Below, one piece after another: positions 8,969-18,155 of a stretch of DNA of 64,000 nt. The position numbers and the translations under genes were made by a program. The notes beneath the pieces were generated by a model that was not told where the DNA came from, searched no databases, and saw only the letters and a list, made by a program, of their open reading frames with translations. The stretch comes from Peribacter sp043814035 (GTDB taxonomy: Bacteria; Patescibacteriota; Gracilibacteria; Peribacterales; Peribacteraceae), in the NCBI GenBank assembly GCA_043814035.1, contig JBDRKJ010000003.1:1-64000 (forward strand), in the 5' to 3' direction. Numbering within the stretch: the stretch's first letter is position 1; each line of letters opens with the position of its first letter.

Positions 8969-11518
8969 ATGGCCACTATTGATCGTCCGACAGATGGGGC
9001 ACGCAAGCATCCCGAGCACGGGAATGGTTTTGACCCGTATTTGAAGTGGTTCAATATTCCGAAGGATCACAGACCCTGCTCGTACTACGAGCTACTGGGT
9101 GTGCCTCCGTCCGCCGACGAAAAGGAGATTGCTTCCGCCATACATTTACGCAGAGACCAGTTGCAACAAGAGCTACAGGGAGAGCACGCACGCACTGCAA
9201 GGCATATTCTGAAAGAATTACAGGAGGCAGAGGATTGCCTTCTCAGGCCGGATACGGATAATCGCGCTCAATACGATCAGAAGCTCTCTCGTCTCGATAG
9301 TGAACATATTGCACACGAAACCACCTCCACACACGATGCCCTAGCAAACGTAACACCAACGGTCATGCAGCGGTTTGGAACTAGCTACAGGAAGGTGCTG
9401 TCTACCATGAGATCGGAGTTTAAGCGTCGGCCAGTGATCGCCGCCACAATAACTGGAGTGGCTGCAGGAGCTGCAGGAGTCTTCTACGCCATAACCTCCA
9501 ACGACTCCCCCGACGAGAAGAAGCCCAGGGCAGCAGCACAGAAGAAGCTTCCCGCCGACGCCCCAGAGCTGCAGCAACCCCTGCCTTCCTCGATTCCCTC
9601 TTCGGTGCCACCGGAAGAAACGGTATTGGACGAACCGTCTGAGACACCAGAAGAGCCGCTGGAACCACCGCCTCTCTTTCGGCCAGATGCTCCTGCCGAA
9701 CCCGCACCGGACCCACTAGTGGAAAGGGAACCTGTTGTCCTCGTTACGCCAGCTATCCTCGAGCTAACAGAAGAGCCCACGCCCATCGAACCAACGCCGC
9801 CCAAGCGCCGAGCGGCCCCCACCGATAAAGAAATGGAGCCGTACAGTGAACTCCTGCAGAGCCCCACACTGCACAAACAGAGTATCGAGGATCTTCTTGT
9901 GCAGGTGCAACGATCCGAGAAGCCCATTGAACAGTGGATTTTGCTGCAGATCGCCCTTGAGAAAGCGCGCGGCGAAAACAATCTCGATGACGTGATGAAT
10001 GTGCTCGCAGAAATGCAGCGCCTGTTCGACGTCGATGACATGGTAATGGAGCAGAGTGCTACAGCAGTGCAGAATGCCGCGCAGCAGAAAGGTGGCAATG
10101 TCGAACAGGTGATGACCCACTCTTCTGGCATCGCACGCGGCCTGTGTGCTCAGGATGATTTTGCAGGAGCAAAGAGATTCCTCGCCTCACTGAGGAGCCG
10201 CCCATCGGCCAATGCAAAGGAATGTGCCGACATGCTCCGCGTGGTGAGCCAGCTCCAGAAGACGTATGACGCACAGGGAATCGCAGGGCACCAGCAGGCA
10301 CTCGCCGAGAACCCCGATGACTCAGAAGCAAATCAGGCAGTGGGTGCGTATCGCTGTCTTGAACAGGGAGACTGGTCGTTCTCTACTGCATTACAAACCC
10401 AAAAAGGCTCTGCACTCGGCAATCTGGCAGCACGTGTTGACCAGCGTGACACCCTTCCGGCAACTGATCTCCATCAGCTCGCACAAGACCTCGTCTCTGC
10501 CGATATGGCAGGTCCTGGAGCAGTGGCCATGGCAGTACACTGCCTGGAGCTTGCGGAGCCTAAAGCAGGTTCTGCGATCATCACCGCACGTATCAAAGAC
10601 ATGAAACGAAATCTCCTGCGCGATCACGCTGCAACCCTGACGTTCTTCCGCGGCGCACCGTTGCATCCACCGGCTGAAGTCGCACAAGCACAAACCGGAG
10701 CACCTGACGTCCGCGTCGATGTGCCGGGCGCGCTCCCACCGGGAGCCGTGAATCTGCTGGGTGAAGATGTCAAAGAATTGATCAAGAAGGGCTTCATCGT
10801 GCGTGACCGCTGGCAAGCCGCAAATGAGGGAGACACACAATTGCTACAGGGGACATCTGGCACGCAATCCTGGGTTGCCAGTCTCAATCTTCCCCTCTCC
10901 CCCGAAAGCCAGAAGATCGTACAGAGCGGACAGTATTCCATGCGCTGGGTATTCAAGCGCACGCCGGATGGCCGATGGAATGACGCACTTCAGGGTGCAA
11001 CTGCTTTCGCCATTCCTCTCCCCAACGGGCAAAGCCTCAGTCTCTACTGGGATGCCAACATGGATCCAAAAAACCTTCCCAGTGCCTATCGGTCCGGTTT
11101 TGATATCCATGGCACCCCGTTCTTTGGTCCGAGACGCGATGCTCCCGCATTTACCGACCATGCACGTCCCGTCGTATCCGAAGATGGATTGGAGTATGTT
11201 TGTCAGGTTGCCGTTCGATCCATGCCTGGAGGGTACGCGATCAGCGCACAAGTGGCAGGACGCAATGATACCAAGCCCATCGCGCAGTTCAACGTTACGG
11301 CACCTCAGACAGTCAAGAGCGATGCCTACCTCTTCGAGCAGCAAGGAAAGCGTATGCCGGCAAACCAGGGGGCGCCGTGGGGTGTAGGTGTAGGCGGAGG
11401 AACCATTCAGGTGCGAGAAGCACAGATATTGCCCCTACAACCAAACAGACAAGCGCGAACACTGTCGGGAATCGGATTAAGTTCAGAAAGAAAAACCTTC
11501 CCCCGTTCCGGCAGATAG
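8969..11518 (+). CDS. J-like-domain membrane protein of planctomycete type
   Basis: The 849-residue protein begins with FDPYLKWFNIP (residues ~21-31) and YYELLGVPPSADEKEIASAI, a DnaJ-like N-terminal module that lacks the HPD motif, so it should not stimulate DnaK. One transmembrane helix follows near residues 155-175, then a long Pro/Glu-rich linker (~185-290), a helical region, and a segment NPDDSEANQAVGAYRCLEQGDW. The FDPYxKW opening and the 'AN..VG.Y.C...GDW' segment recall architectures I know mainly from Planctomycetes. The C-terminal ~200 residues look like a beta-rich extracytoplasmic domain. Function is unknown. It begins the surface-protein cluster that runs to 22.4 kb. Confidence 0.65.
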   Translation: MATIDRPTDGARKHPEHGNGFDPYLKWFNIPKDHRPCSYYELLGVPPSADEKEIASAIHLRRDQLQQELQGEHARTARHILKELQEAEDCLLRPDTDNRAQYDQKLSRLDSEHIAHETTSTHDALANVTPTVMQRFGTSYRKVLSTMRSEFKRRPVIAATITGVAAGAAGVFYAITSNDSPDEKKPRAAAQKKLPADAPELQQPLPSSIPSSVPPEETVLDEPSETPEEPLEPPPLFRPDAPAEPAPDPLVEREPVVLVTPAILELTEEPTPIEPTPPKRRAAPTDKEMEPYSELLQSPTLHKQSIEDLLVQVQRSEKPIEQWILLQIALEKARGENNLDDVMNVLAEMQRLFDVDDMVMEQSATAVQNAAQQKGGNVEQVMTHSSGIARGLCAQDDFAGAKRFLASLRSRPSANAKECADMLRVVSQLQKTYDAQGIAGHQQALAENPDDSEANQAVGAYRCLEQGDWSFSTALQTQKGSALGNLAARVDQRDTLPATDLHQLAQDLVSADMAGPGAVAMAVHCLELAEPKAGSAIITARIKDMKRNLLRDHAATLTFFRGAPLHPPAEVAQAQTGAPDVRVDVPGALPPGAVNLLGEDVKELIKKGFIVRDRWQAANEGDTQLLQGTSGTQSWVASLNLPLSPESQKIVQSGQYSMRWVFKRTPDGRWNDALQGATAFAIPLPNGQSLSLYWDANMDPKNLPSAYRSGFDIHGTPFFGPRRDAPAFTDHARPVVSEDGLEYVCQVAVRSMPGGYAISAQVAGRNDTKPIAQFNVTAPQTVKSDAYLFEQQGKRMPANQGAPWGVGVGGGTIQVREAQILPLQPNRQARTLSGIGLSSERKTFPRSGR

Positions 11519-11519
11519 T

Positions 11520-11753
11520 ACTCACCTCGGCAATGCGAAATTGAAGGGCGGCTCCCTGAGCAGTAATCTGATTATCAAAGATGTAATCATCACTGTTCTT
11601 CATGAACGGAACTTTGGGTAGAAATTCCCTCAAGCACGCACGGTAACCCGTGTGATACTCCGAGAGAGACAAGCCCAGACAAAGATTTTCGAAATTGGAC
11701 GACACGACCATCCTGCAGCAGATAGCCTTCGAGGCAAGACATTGGTAGGCTGG
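11520..11753 (-). pseudogene. Remnant of a family 2 glycosyltransferase
   Basis: The minus strand between the J-like gene and the FAD gene encodes a coherent GT2 C-terminal fragment: ENLCLGLSLSEYHTGYRA followed by FMKNSDDYIFDNQITAQG and FRIAEV. This matches the known GT2 pattern 'SEYHTGYRA ... NSDDFVFDNQ ... FRIGEI'. The N-terminal catalytic half (DxD region) is absent and the frame then runs into unrelated sequence antisense to the J-like gene. It is therefore a decayed or truncated copy, and it fills the intergenic gap almost exactly. Confidence 0.7.
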
Positions 11754-11754
11754 A

Positions 11755-14700
11755 TTGGTGAGTACGCCATCCCGTAAAACACTTCTCATTCTGACATTGT
11801 CACCTTTTATGGCGGTCTGCATTTTGGCAGCACTGGTCTTTACACGAAGACTATCGTCCGATGGGATCATCCAAACCGACATCTTGGTTTACGGTGCCAG
11901 TTTGGGAGGCGTCAGTGCCGCGATCACCGCAGCAGAGCAGGGAGCAAACGTTATTCTGGCGACGGATTCTGAAGTGATCGGCGGACAGGCAGTGGAATCG
12001 GGAATGAGCGCGTTCGACGACATAGGAGGAGGATGGGGGAATTGGGGTCTCTACAAAGACTTGCAGAAGTTTCTCTGGACACGTTCGAAGAATGTCGATG
12101 GCTATCATGCCGGTCTCGGCCTGCCTCAGGTGGGACGCGTGGGAAGTACGCCAGACGATATTGAGGCATTCTTTCTTGAGCGAATCCGCGCAAACAGTCG
12201 TATCACTCTCCTCACCGAACAGACTATTTCCAAGCTCAAAAAACGCGGCGGGAAATGGCACGAAGCCACACTGACAGATACCAAAACCCATGAGGAAATC
12301 CGCGTCCGATTTCAGTATCTTATCGATGGAACAGAAACAGGGCGTCTTTTCGAACAAACGGCGACACCATTTTATATCGGCTTTGATACAGCAGAAGAAA
12401 CAGGGGAAAGATTCGCGTTGCCGAAGGTGGTGCGAGATGCCTTGGTGGAAGGAACAATCGTAAACAACAAGAAATTCGGCGGTCTCGGGAATCGCGTGCA
12501 GGCGGTCACTTCTCCTTTCGTCCTCCTGGATCGCGGTTATCCGGGAACGTTCATTCCCCTATCTCTCGCTGACAACGCGTGCCTGAGCGCCGATGACGAT
12601 ACGCAAAGCATGATTGCAGATGCGCAGGTCTATCGCATCAGGTCAGCAAATTGCCAGGCGCATCTTGTGCTTGCTCCGGAATTCGACGATACCTACGACG
12701 TCTACCTTGTGCAACACGGCAGTGGCTCCATGCGGGCCACGATCGCCTCCCCGCTTTGGCCCGACTATTCTCTCGTACGTTTGCTGCGTTTGCAGCAGAG
12801 CCAGGAACTCGTTTTTGCCGGGAGCTTCCCTCTCTCTCATGCGTTCCCCGTCACGCTTTCACTGACGTCAATCTCGGGGGATCCGGCGGTGGAAGGTGTA
12901 TTGATCGTGAAGAGAAACTTTCGCGCCGCTCCTGTCGTTCTGCACAAACCGACTGCCTGGGATATTCCACTCGCGCATTACGATACTCCCTCCATCTATG
13001 CAGATATCTACCTGATCGGATCTGATTTCCCCAGCGATGAAACTCCCTCCATCGGCGGAAATGCCGTCACTGTTCTTATGAAAACGCCGACGACGATCCT
13101 CATCCCACATGTCTCCCTTCGAGAGAGACCTCGCCTCTCACTGCCAGGGGGCATCCGACAGGCTATCTCTGGAATCGTCATGATCCCCACTGCCCTCAAT
13201 CTTACGCCGTTACAATTTTCCAGCGACACGCCGGATAAGGAAATACAACCGGAGGAGATCCCGTCTTCCTCCACGCTGAAGGACACAGACGTCTCCGCAA
13301 AGGAATGGCGCTTCATGGCTCAGAACGACGGTGTCACCATCTTCTCCACTGAAACAACGGACACGCAGTGGCGACGCGTGGAACTCTGGCAGGACCAACC
13401 TGAACAACTTCTGAAGACTCTTGCATTCGTCCCCCAATCGGTCACCAGAAATCCCCAACCACTCTTCACCGCAATTCTGCGTAAAGGAATCACGTATCGC
13501 TTACGTGTTGGGCTTCCGAAGGGAGCGACGTGGAATACGTTCCTCTGGTCTGCGAATGCTGTAAGCAATTCATCCGCCCTCTTTATCGACTCCTCGTCGC
13601 CGGATGTGACCATGTCCAACTCCTCCCATGAAGGTGTGTACGATATCTGGGCAAAAGGCACTCCATCTTCCTCCGCTTCCTACGCAGTATCGCGTCCCGG
13701 TTCACCGGATGTCGTCAATGCGACCATCCCACTCACCCGAAATCAGTACCAATATCTGGGCAAGGCCGCTCTCGATGGCAATACCACCCTGAAACTTAGG
13801 GGAGCCGCATCCGCGCTTCTGGCAATTCCGAATACCCATGTGGATACCTATCGGTGGTCCGGCACCGTGACGGCAGAATCTCCGCACCTCACGCTGACTA
13901 CTCTGCCTCCCGGATACTACCGCATGACTGTTGCAGGAAATCCCATAGAACCGGCTCAAATAAGGGCGTCTCTGGAAAGCGGCTCAACGCTGCAGGTTCT
14001 CTCGCTTCCCCAGGCGACATCGGTACAAGATCGCCGGCTTGTCGCGGAAACGCTCGTAAGCAACGGCAAACCGCTCACGTTCAGTTTCGGGCCATCCTTT
14101 GCCCAGATGCCCCTCGATATCCATTTCTATCAGGAAATTCCCGACCTGCAGGATGTGCAGTCGTTCACCATGATGCATCATCCCCTGATAGGGAAAACCG
14201 GAAATGCTATCCCCCTCTTCCGCTTCCGTAATATCATCAGCGGAGCGTCGGCACTTGCCGGTAAACCGGAAGGACTCCTCCCTCCGCACCTCGGCCGTAA
14301 CACGCTCGGCATGACCTTGGTCGTGAATCCTTCTAATGACTTCACCGGCTTTCTGGCGGAGTCCATCGACAGTCCCGAGGTCGTGACCAATTCACGGGCA
14401 CTCTCCGCCGCCTATGCCTACTGGATGCTCTACGATTCTGCACACACTAAAATAAATCTCAATTGTGATCCTGCAGATGCTCTCTGCACCACAAAGCGTG
14501 TCCAGCCTGTCATCGGCCTCTTCGCAGATCGACTGAGCATGTTCCCTCCAAAACCCTACATACGAGAAGGGCGTCGCATGATCACGAAGAGAATAGTCAC
14601 GCAGAATGATATCGGCATCCCGATTCAGGATTGCACGCCTGCCGGTTGCCCGGAGCACTGCCGACCACTCACTCCACAACAGCAGACTTGCATTTTCGAA

Positions 14701-15570
14701 CAACAGAATCCCGTGTTCTTTCCCGACACACTGGCCGCAGTGGGGTACGGCATTGATCTGCATGCCTTCACCTCGCAGGCGGAGTATTTCGGCACGGTGA
14801 AACCATTGGCCACAGAAATGCTCGCGCAGGTCAACAAGGAGTCTTTGGCTCTCATTGATGGTGCATGGAAATTTCCCTACTCCAGGCCGACGCAGGTTCC
14901 ACTCAGCGCCCTGCTTTCAATAGAGAACTCACACCTCTTTCCTGCTTCGCACAACATCGGAATGAGTCAGATAGCCAATGGCCTCTACCGCCTCCATGTC
15001 AACGAATTGGCCATCGGGCAGGCGGTGGGACATCTGCTTTCGTACTGCTTGAAGCATCAGCTGGAGCCGCAGGCATTGACCGGTTCGCTGCTTCGCTCTT
15101 TTCAACATACGCTCATTGATCGCGAGGTCATGCTCTACCCCATCACAGATGCCTCTACGCAAGCTATTCGCAAGCCCGTGCAACATCTCATCGTAGAGGG
15201 ACTTCTCGTTCCGCAGACCATTCTTGCCGACAAGCTCTTTTCCCGATTCATGAACCCCATAAATTACATGGTGTTTCCCCAGGAACCCATCAACGAGCAT
15301 GATACAAAAATCCTGAGTCTATTTTCCCAGGATGATCCCCAGAAAATCACCTATCGTGACCTCGTATTCACCTTACATCCCGAGTTAAAGAGCAGTCACG
15401 ATGACAACGCCATCCATGCAGCCGCAGTACAGGACGCAATCGTAGATGAACCGCATCTTACGCTTGCAGCCAAAGATCTTCTTGCCTCCACACCATCCAA
15501 AGAAGACCTCTACATCGCCGCCTATTACCTGATGAAGCGTCAGTGGATCCCCGAGAACAATTCATTATGA
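11755..15570 (+). CDS. Membrane-anchored FAD-dependent oxidoreductase split by a large insertion
   Basis: The ~1270-residue protein has an N-terminal hydrophobic anchor (residues ~8-30), then a flavin Rossmann motif DILVYGASLGGVSAAI (from ~43) and an FAD_oxidored-like segment GGQAVESGMSAFDDIGG. About 550-600 residues of beta-rich, probably extracytoplasmic sequence follow before the second half of the flavoprotein fold resumes near residue 840. That half ends in PASHNIGMSQIANGLYRLH and NELAIGQAVG (~1065-1095), the usual FAD-binding C-terminal motif. The start is uncertain: TTG 11755, GTG 11758 and ATG 11809 are all in frame. Location outside the membrane is inferred. Substrate is unknown. Confidence 0.75.
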   Translation: MVSTPSRKTLLILTLSPFMAVCILAALVFTRRLSSDGIIQTDILVYGASLGGVSAAITAAEQGANVILATDSEVIGGQAVESGMSAFDDIGGGWGNWGLYKDLQKFLWTRSKNVDGYHAGLGLPQVGRVGSTPDDIEAFFLERIRANSRITLLTEQTISKLKKRGGKWHEATLTDTKTHEEIRVRFQYLIDGTETGRLFEQTATPFYIGFDTAEETGERFALPKVVRDALVEGTIVNNKKFGGLGNRVQAVTSPFVLLDRGYPGTFIPLSLADNACLSADDDTQSMIADAQVYRIRSANCQAHLVLAPEFDDTYDVYLVQHGSGSMRATIASPLWPDYSLVRLLRLQQSQELVFAGSFPLSHAFPVTLSLTSISGDPAVEGVLIVKRNFRAAPVVLHKPTAWDIPLAHYDTPSIYADIYLIGSDFPSDETPSIGGNAVTVLMKTPTTILIPHVSLRERPRLSLPGGIRQAISGIVMIPTALNLTPLQFSSDTPDKEIQPEEIPSSSTLKDTDVSAKEWRFMAQNDGVTIFSTETTDTQWRRVELWQDQPEQLLKTLAFVPQSVTRNPQPLFTAILRKGITYRLRVGLPKGATWNTFLWSANAVSNSSALFIDSSSPDVTMSNSSHEGVYDIWAKGTPSSSASYAVSRPGSPDVVNATIPLTRNQYQYLGKAALDGNTTLKLRGAASALLAIPNTHVDTYRWSGTVTAESPHLTLTTLPPGYYRMTVAGNPIEPAQIRASLESGSTLQVLSLPQATSVQDRRLVAETLVSNGKPLTFSFGPSFAQMPLDIHFYQEIPDLQDVQSFTMMHHPLIGKTGNAIPLFRFRNIISGASALAGKPEGLLPPHLGRNTLGMTLVVNPSNDFTGFLAESIDSPEVVTNSRALSAAYAYWMLYDSAHTKINLNCDPADALCTTKRVQPVIGLFADRLSMFPPKPYIREGRRMITKRIVTQNDIGIPIQDCTPAGCPEHCRPLTPQQQTCIFEQQNPVFFPDTLAAVGYGIDLHAFTSQAEYFGTVKPLATEMLAQVNKESLALIDGAWKFPYSRPTQVPLSALLSIENSHLFPASHNIGMSQIANGLYRLHVNELAIGQAVGHLLSYCLKHQLEPQALTGSLLRSFQHTLIDREVMLYPITDASTQAIRKPVQHLIVEGLLVPQTILADKLFSRFMNPINYMVFPQEPINEHDTKILSLFSQDDPQKITYRDLVFTLHPELKSSHDDNAIHAAAVQDAIVDEPHLTLAAKDLLASTPSKEDLYIAAYYLMKRQWIPENNSL

Positions 15571-15623
15571 TGCCGTTTCATGGATTGCCAGTATCTTTCT
15601 CTGCGCCGCTTGTTTGAAGAATA

Positions 15624-15652
15624 TTGCAATAGAACGCCAAATGGTGTAGAAT
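15624..15652 (+). promoter_or_regulatory. Promoter for the three-gene glycan operon
   Basis: TTGCAA (15624-15629) and TAGAAT (15647-15652) are spaced by exactly 17 bp just before the GTG start at 15657. Transcription would begin at or within a few bases of that start, giving a leaderless mRNA, or a short leader if translation begins at the in-frame GTG at 15681. Confidence 0.5.
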
Positions 15653-15656
15653 CAGA

Positions 15657-18155
15657 GTGACAACACTCACACCTAAACCTGTGCAAAACACTCCCTCTCA
15701 CCCACTCAAGGTTGCCTACGTCTGTCCTCATATCACGCAACCGAAAACGCATACTTCAATGAATGCAGTGACGGCATATGCTTTGCACCTGTTATCACAA
15801 ATCTATTCATCGATTCCGCATTCCTGGACCCTTACCATTCTCAGCGAGAATGAACGTTCACTTACTGGCCATACAACGCCGCCAACAACCGAAACGCTCA
15901 CATCATCTCCTATACGTATAGAGCGATGCTTCAGGGCAAACAGCTTGGGATTTATCCAGCTGCTTCTCGCCATTCGTCGCCAGCGTTTTGATCTTGTCCA
16001 TTTTCAACACGAAACACGCCTCTACGGTGGGCCATTGAGCCTTTTGCTCTTTCCATTCTTCATTGGATTGGTACGTAGATATACCGTACCCGTCGTCACA
16101 CTGCATCACGTAGTCCGTCCGAATCAGGTTGATAGAACATTTGCCAATATGCATCACACACACATTCCCCCAATGATCATTCGATGGGGCTATGTAATTT
16201 TCTATCGACTTCTCGGCCTCTTTGCACCGTCAATCATCGTGCACGACAATCTCTTTAAGGAAGCGCTGATACAGGAATATGCTATTCCCAGTGAACACAT
16301 TTTTGTGGTTCCACATGGCGCAGAAAATCTGACCGCTTCTATCGTCTCGCAAGACAAACATGATCTGCTGCAGCAATTCAATGTTCCGCAAGATGCAGGG
16401 ACAATTTTTGGATTTTTTGGATACTTTACGGGGTACAAAGGAATCGAATTCTTGCTAGAAGAATTCAGCAAGCACGCTCAGAAATTTCCAAAGAGCGTTC
16501 TGCTTATTGGAGGCAAGCCCAATTATGTACATGACGGAAAAGCCTCCTATAGCTCTTACGTTGATAATCTTAAGAAACGGGCTGAACGCACTGCGTCGGG
16601 ACGGGTGATCTGGTACGGAGCAGTACCAGATGCGCGAGTAGGCCAGTTCTTCCGACTGATCGACTGCCTTGTCCTTCCTTACCGGCTCTGCTTTGCGTCG
16701 AGTGGTCCTCTCTCCTATGCCATTGGGAGTTCAATACCATTTCTCGCATCCGAAGCCCTGCGGCCACTCGTGCCCTACGATGGCTTGCTATTCCCTCTAC
16801 AGAGTGGTGCTCTCGCAGAAAAAATGGATGCATTTGTTTCGCTCACGCCGTTACAGAGAGAGGCACTCACCAGCCCTCTCAAAGATCTTCGAGAGGAACA
16901 TCGATGGGATGCAGTGGCTGGATTAACGATTCAAGCATACGAACGCTCTCTTAAGCGCGCCACCCATCGAACAGATATCATGCTGGTCGGAGCATACGGC
17001 CAGCAGAATACAGGTGATGAACTGCTGCTGAATCAATGTCTGTCTCTCCTCCCACGCGAACACTGCACCGTAGCATCATCGCAGCCATCACTCACCGAAG
17101 CTCAGCACCACGTATTCTCTATACACTCTCACAAAAGACGCCTTTCTTTTCTGCGACACTTTCTACAAGCCCGCACCATCGTGGTGGGTGGTGGCGATCA
17201 ATTCAAGCTATTGAAACATTCGATGAACCGGGCTCGTTATTCACTCTTGCTTCAATGTTTTCTGCTCACGCTCTTTGGGCGTGTATTACAGAAATCTGTT
17301 CTGTTCATTAGTGTGGGGATTGGCAATGTTTCAACTTTTGCTGCACGATTTCTCACGATACACACTCTTCGATTGGCAACTGCTGTAAGTTTTCGTGAGC
17401 AGGAAAGTTACAATTTCTGTCGTAAATTTGCTCCTCGTGCACATGCGTTTCTTGCTGCTGATCTTGCTTTTCTCAACACAGCAACGCATCGGCACGAAGC
17501 ATCTTCAGAGGCACAAACATTGGGAATTGCGCCCGTGTTCAATATCGATCACGCAGAACAATTCACGCATATCACACAAGAAACCGGCAAAGCGATAGAT
17601 AGTTTTTTGGGAATGAACCCAAAACAATCGGTGCTTTTTCTTCCTTTCCAAACAGGATTCAATGCCCATGATGACATCATGGTGAGTGACGAAATGCTCG
17701 CGCATGTGGAGCAGCGTCACCGCTGTCGCATCGCAGAGCCGTTTGGCATTGATCGAATAGATGAAATCTATTCATCTCTTGATGTTCTCTGGGGTATACG
17801 ACTGCACTCGATTATTCTTGCCTGTTTGCATGCCATACCTTTCATTGCCCTCATCTACGACGTGAAAGTGAAAAAATTCCTCGAGGAAATCGACTGTGCT
17901 TCGTGGAGTATCCCCTTGGACGATTCCTTCTCTGCCGAAAAACTTTTCGCCCTCCATACAGAACTTGTCAATCATCTTCCTGATGTTCGGCATCATCTGC
18001 AAAAGCAGGCAAAACGTCTGATGGGCCGCGCGCAAGTAAATGAAGAACTGCTCATGAACATTGCGAAAGGTATCAAAGATTTTCCCATGCCAGAGCTTAA
18101 TCACATTCCTGAGACCGGATCACTTGATTTCAATCCGCATTCCACCGCATCGTGA
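15657..18155 (+). CDS. Fusion: GT4-type glycosyltransferase + CsaB-like polysaccharide pyruvyltransferase
   Basis: Residues 1 to ~430 form a GT-B glycosyltransferase with LKVAYVCPHI at the start, FGFFGYFTGYKGIEFLLEEF after the interdomain region and a LASEALRP donor-site segment. From residue ~440 a second enzyme begins: DIMLVGAYGQQNTGDELLLN, VVGGGDQ near 510 and IRLHSIILACLHAIPFIAL near 714, the PS_pyruv_trans (CsaB/WcaK) signature. CsaB pyruvylates the secondary wall polymer that SLH domains bind, and two SLH-domain proteins lie at 57-61 kb. Start GTG 15657 follows a promoter candidate. The stop overlaps the next start as GTGA. The fusion of the two activities in one chain is unusual. Confidence 0.85.
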   Translation: MTTLTPKPVQNTPSHPLKVAYVCPHITQPKTHTSMNAVTAYALHLLSQIYSSIPHSWTLTILSENERSLTGHTTPPTTETLTSSPIRIERCFRANSLGFIQLLLAIRRQRFDLVHFQHETRLYGGPLSLLLFPFFIGLVRRYTVPVVTLHHVVRPNQVDRTFANMHHTHIPPMIIRWGYVIFYRLLGLFAPSIIVHDNLFKEALIQEYAIPSEHIFVVPHGAENLTASIVSQDKHDLLQQFNVPQDAGTIFGFFGYFTGYKGIEFLLEEFSKHAQKFPKSVLLIGGKPNYVHDGKASYSSYVDNLKKRAERTASGRVIWYGAVPDARVGQFFRLIDCLVLPYRLCFASSGPLSYAIGSSIPFLASEALRPLVPYDGLLFPLQSGALAEKMDAFVSLTPLQREALTSPLKDLREEHRWDAVAGLTIQAYERSLKRATHRTDIMLVGAYGQQNTGDELLLNQCLSLLPREHCTVASSQPSLTEAQHHVFSIHSHKRRLSFLRHFLQARTIVVGGGDQFKLLKHSMNRARYSLLLQCFLLTLFGRVLQKSVLFISVGIGNVSTFAARFLTIHTLRLATAVSFREQESYNFCRKFAPRAHAFLAADLAFLNTATHRHEASSEAQTLGIAPVFNIDHAEQFTHITQETGKAIDSFLGMNPKQSVLFLPFQTGFNAHDDIMVSDEMLAHVEQRHRCRIAEPFGIDRIDEIYSSLDVLWGIRLHSIILACLHAIPFIALIYDVKVKKFLEEIDCASWSIPLDDSFSAEKLFALHTELVNHLPDVRHHLQKQAKRLMGRAQVNEELLMNIAKGIKDFPMPELNHIPETGSLDFNPHSTAS

